Origin: JAZDLC01 sp043802345
GTDB taxonomy: Bacteria > Planctomycetota > B15-G4 > JADJEK01
NCBI GenBank assembly: GCA_043802345.1
Contig: JAZDLC010000304.1
Span: 1 to 6,698, forward strand
Direction of reading: 5' to 3'
Length of the DNA: 6,698 nt
The translations under genes and the position numbers were made by a program. The notes under the pieces are model-generated. The model was not told the origin of the DNA, made no database searches, and saw only the letters and a list, made by a program, of their open reading frames with translations. Every line of letters begins with the position of its first letter. Positions within the stretch are counted from its first letter, which is position 1. This document shows, one piece after another, positions 6,182 through 6,698 of the stretch.

Positions 6182-6676
6182 ATGATTCAGCAACTCTTCC
6201 TGGTCGGAGTGTTCATTCTGCCGGCCGTCTTCCCGTCCGCGCGAACCGCGGAGATCATCCCGGATGAAGGCGAAGCAAGCGTAGTCATCGGCGTGCATGT
6301 CACCGATCTGGGCGCTCCGCTGGCCTCGCAGTTGGGTTTGTCTCCCGAGGAGGGAATCCTCGTGACCAGCGTGCTGGACGGGATGCCCGCGGACCAGGCC
6401 GGCATGCGGGAGCATGACGTGATCACGGCCGTCAATGGTCAACCGGTTTCCTCCCGGGCGACTCTCTTGAAGTCTCTCGCGGGACTGAAGCCCGGGGACC
6501 AGATCACCCTGACGATCCTGCGCGGAGCGAAGCCGTTGGAGCTCACGGTCGGAGTGGTCGAGGATCCGCTTGCGAGCGATCCGGAAGAGGCGGCCGCCAG
6601 GTCCGCCCTGGCGATGGAACGTGGCCGGCTGGAGACGTATCGATCAGCGCAGAGCCGTTTCGCGCAGCAACTGTAG
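6182..6676 (+). CDS. Small exported or membrane-anchored single-PDZ-domain protein
   Basis: A 164-residue protein. Residues 5-18 are hydrophobic and end in a helix-breaking P14 and P18, giving a short signal peptide or anchor; cleavage near A20 or A23 is possible but neither site is ideal, and the n-region lacks a basic residue. Residues 35-126 form one PDZ domain of the HtrA/DegP type: ligand loop E57-G-I-L-V, then S63-V-L-D-G-M-P-A-D-Q-A-G-M, D79-V-I-T-A-V-N-G86, and K103-P-G-D-Q-I-T-L-T-I-L-R-G. A helical, charged tail fills 130-164. PDZ domains bind exposed C-termini or internal loops of proteins. No protease domain is attached, so it probably works as an adaptor or binding protein in the periplasm. 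It lies 184 bases after the kinase gene on the same strand with a strong ribosome binding site, so it may have its own promoter; its membership in the kinase operon is uncertain. Confidence 0.88.
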   Translation: MIQQLFLVGVFILPAVFPSARTAEIIPDEGEASVVIGVHVTDLGAPLASQLGLSPEEGILVTSVLDGMPADQAGMREHDVITAVNGQPVSSRATLLKSLAGLKPGDQITLTILRGAKPLELTVGVVEDPLASDPEEAAARSALAMERGRLETYRSAQSRFAQQL

Positions 6677-6698
6677 GAGCAACGCGCTCACGAGGCGC

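Noticed and set aside
6677..6698. Short inverted matches (GAGC/GCTC, GCGC/GCGC) after the PDZ gene
   Set aside because: Only 4 bp each and cut by the window end; a terminator cannot be judged from this.

Overview
The window comes from a GC-rich bacterium. It holds six protein genes, one of them cut by the window start, and no RNA genes, insertion sequences or CRISPR. An ECF-type sigma factor overlapping a eukaryotic-like Ser/Thr kinase, together with an intergenic 'TTKHAKDAK'-type repeat, suggests an environmental lineage such as Planctomycetota, Acidobacteriota or a relative. This placement is an inference from gene style and not a firm assignment.

Left part (1-2007): a polytopic membrane protein on the minus strand runs off the window start. 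Its stop codon lies outside, and it is resembled only by family-like motifs (NDD, WSxND). After a 267-base gap with no convincing signal comes a stand-alone protein of four CBS domains on the plus strand, arranged as two duplicated Bateman modules. It meets the next gene tail to tail with 19 bases between the stops.

Middle part (2027-5997): a lipoprotein gene of unknown function (minus strand) and a sigma factor gene (plus strand) diverge from a shared 130-base region. The sigma factor gene overlaps by 8 bases a gene for a 749-residue protein. That protein joins a complete Hanks-type Ser/Thr kinase domain to about 12 hydrophobic segments, with a DUF2157-like stretch between them. The simplest reading is a membrane-reporting module: the kinase senses something through its membrane part and acts on the sigma factor. 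In the sigma factor the usual acidic D-A-E-D motif of region 2.2 reads E-T-Q-D, with a threonine that could be phosphorylated. The divergent lipoprotein is a candidate partner or target.

Right part (5998-6698): a 184-base gap begins with a 9-bp tandem repeat and a pyrimidine-rich tract. It is followed by a strong ribosome binding site and a small exported or membrane-anchored protein with a single PDZ domain and no protease domain. The last 22 bases hold nothing identifiable.

The most interesting part is the sigma factor / membrane kinase / lipoprotein / PDZ neighbourhood, which looks like an uncharacterised envelope-signalling circuit. Its function is inferred only from architecture and gene order.
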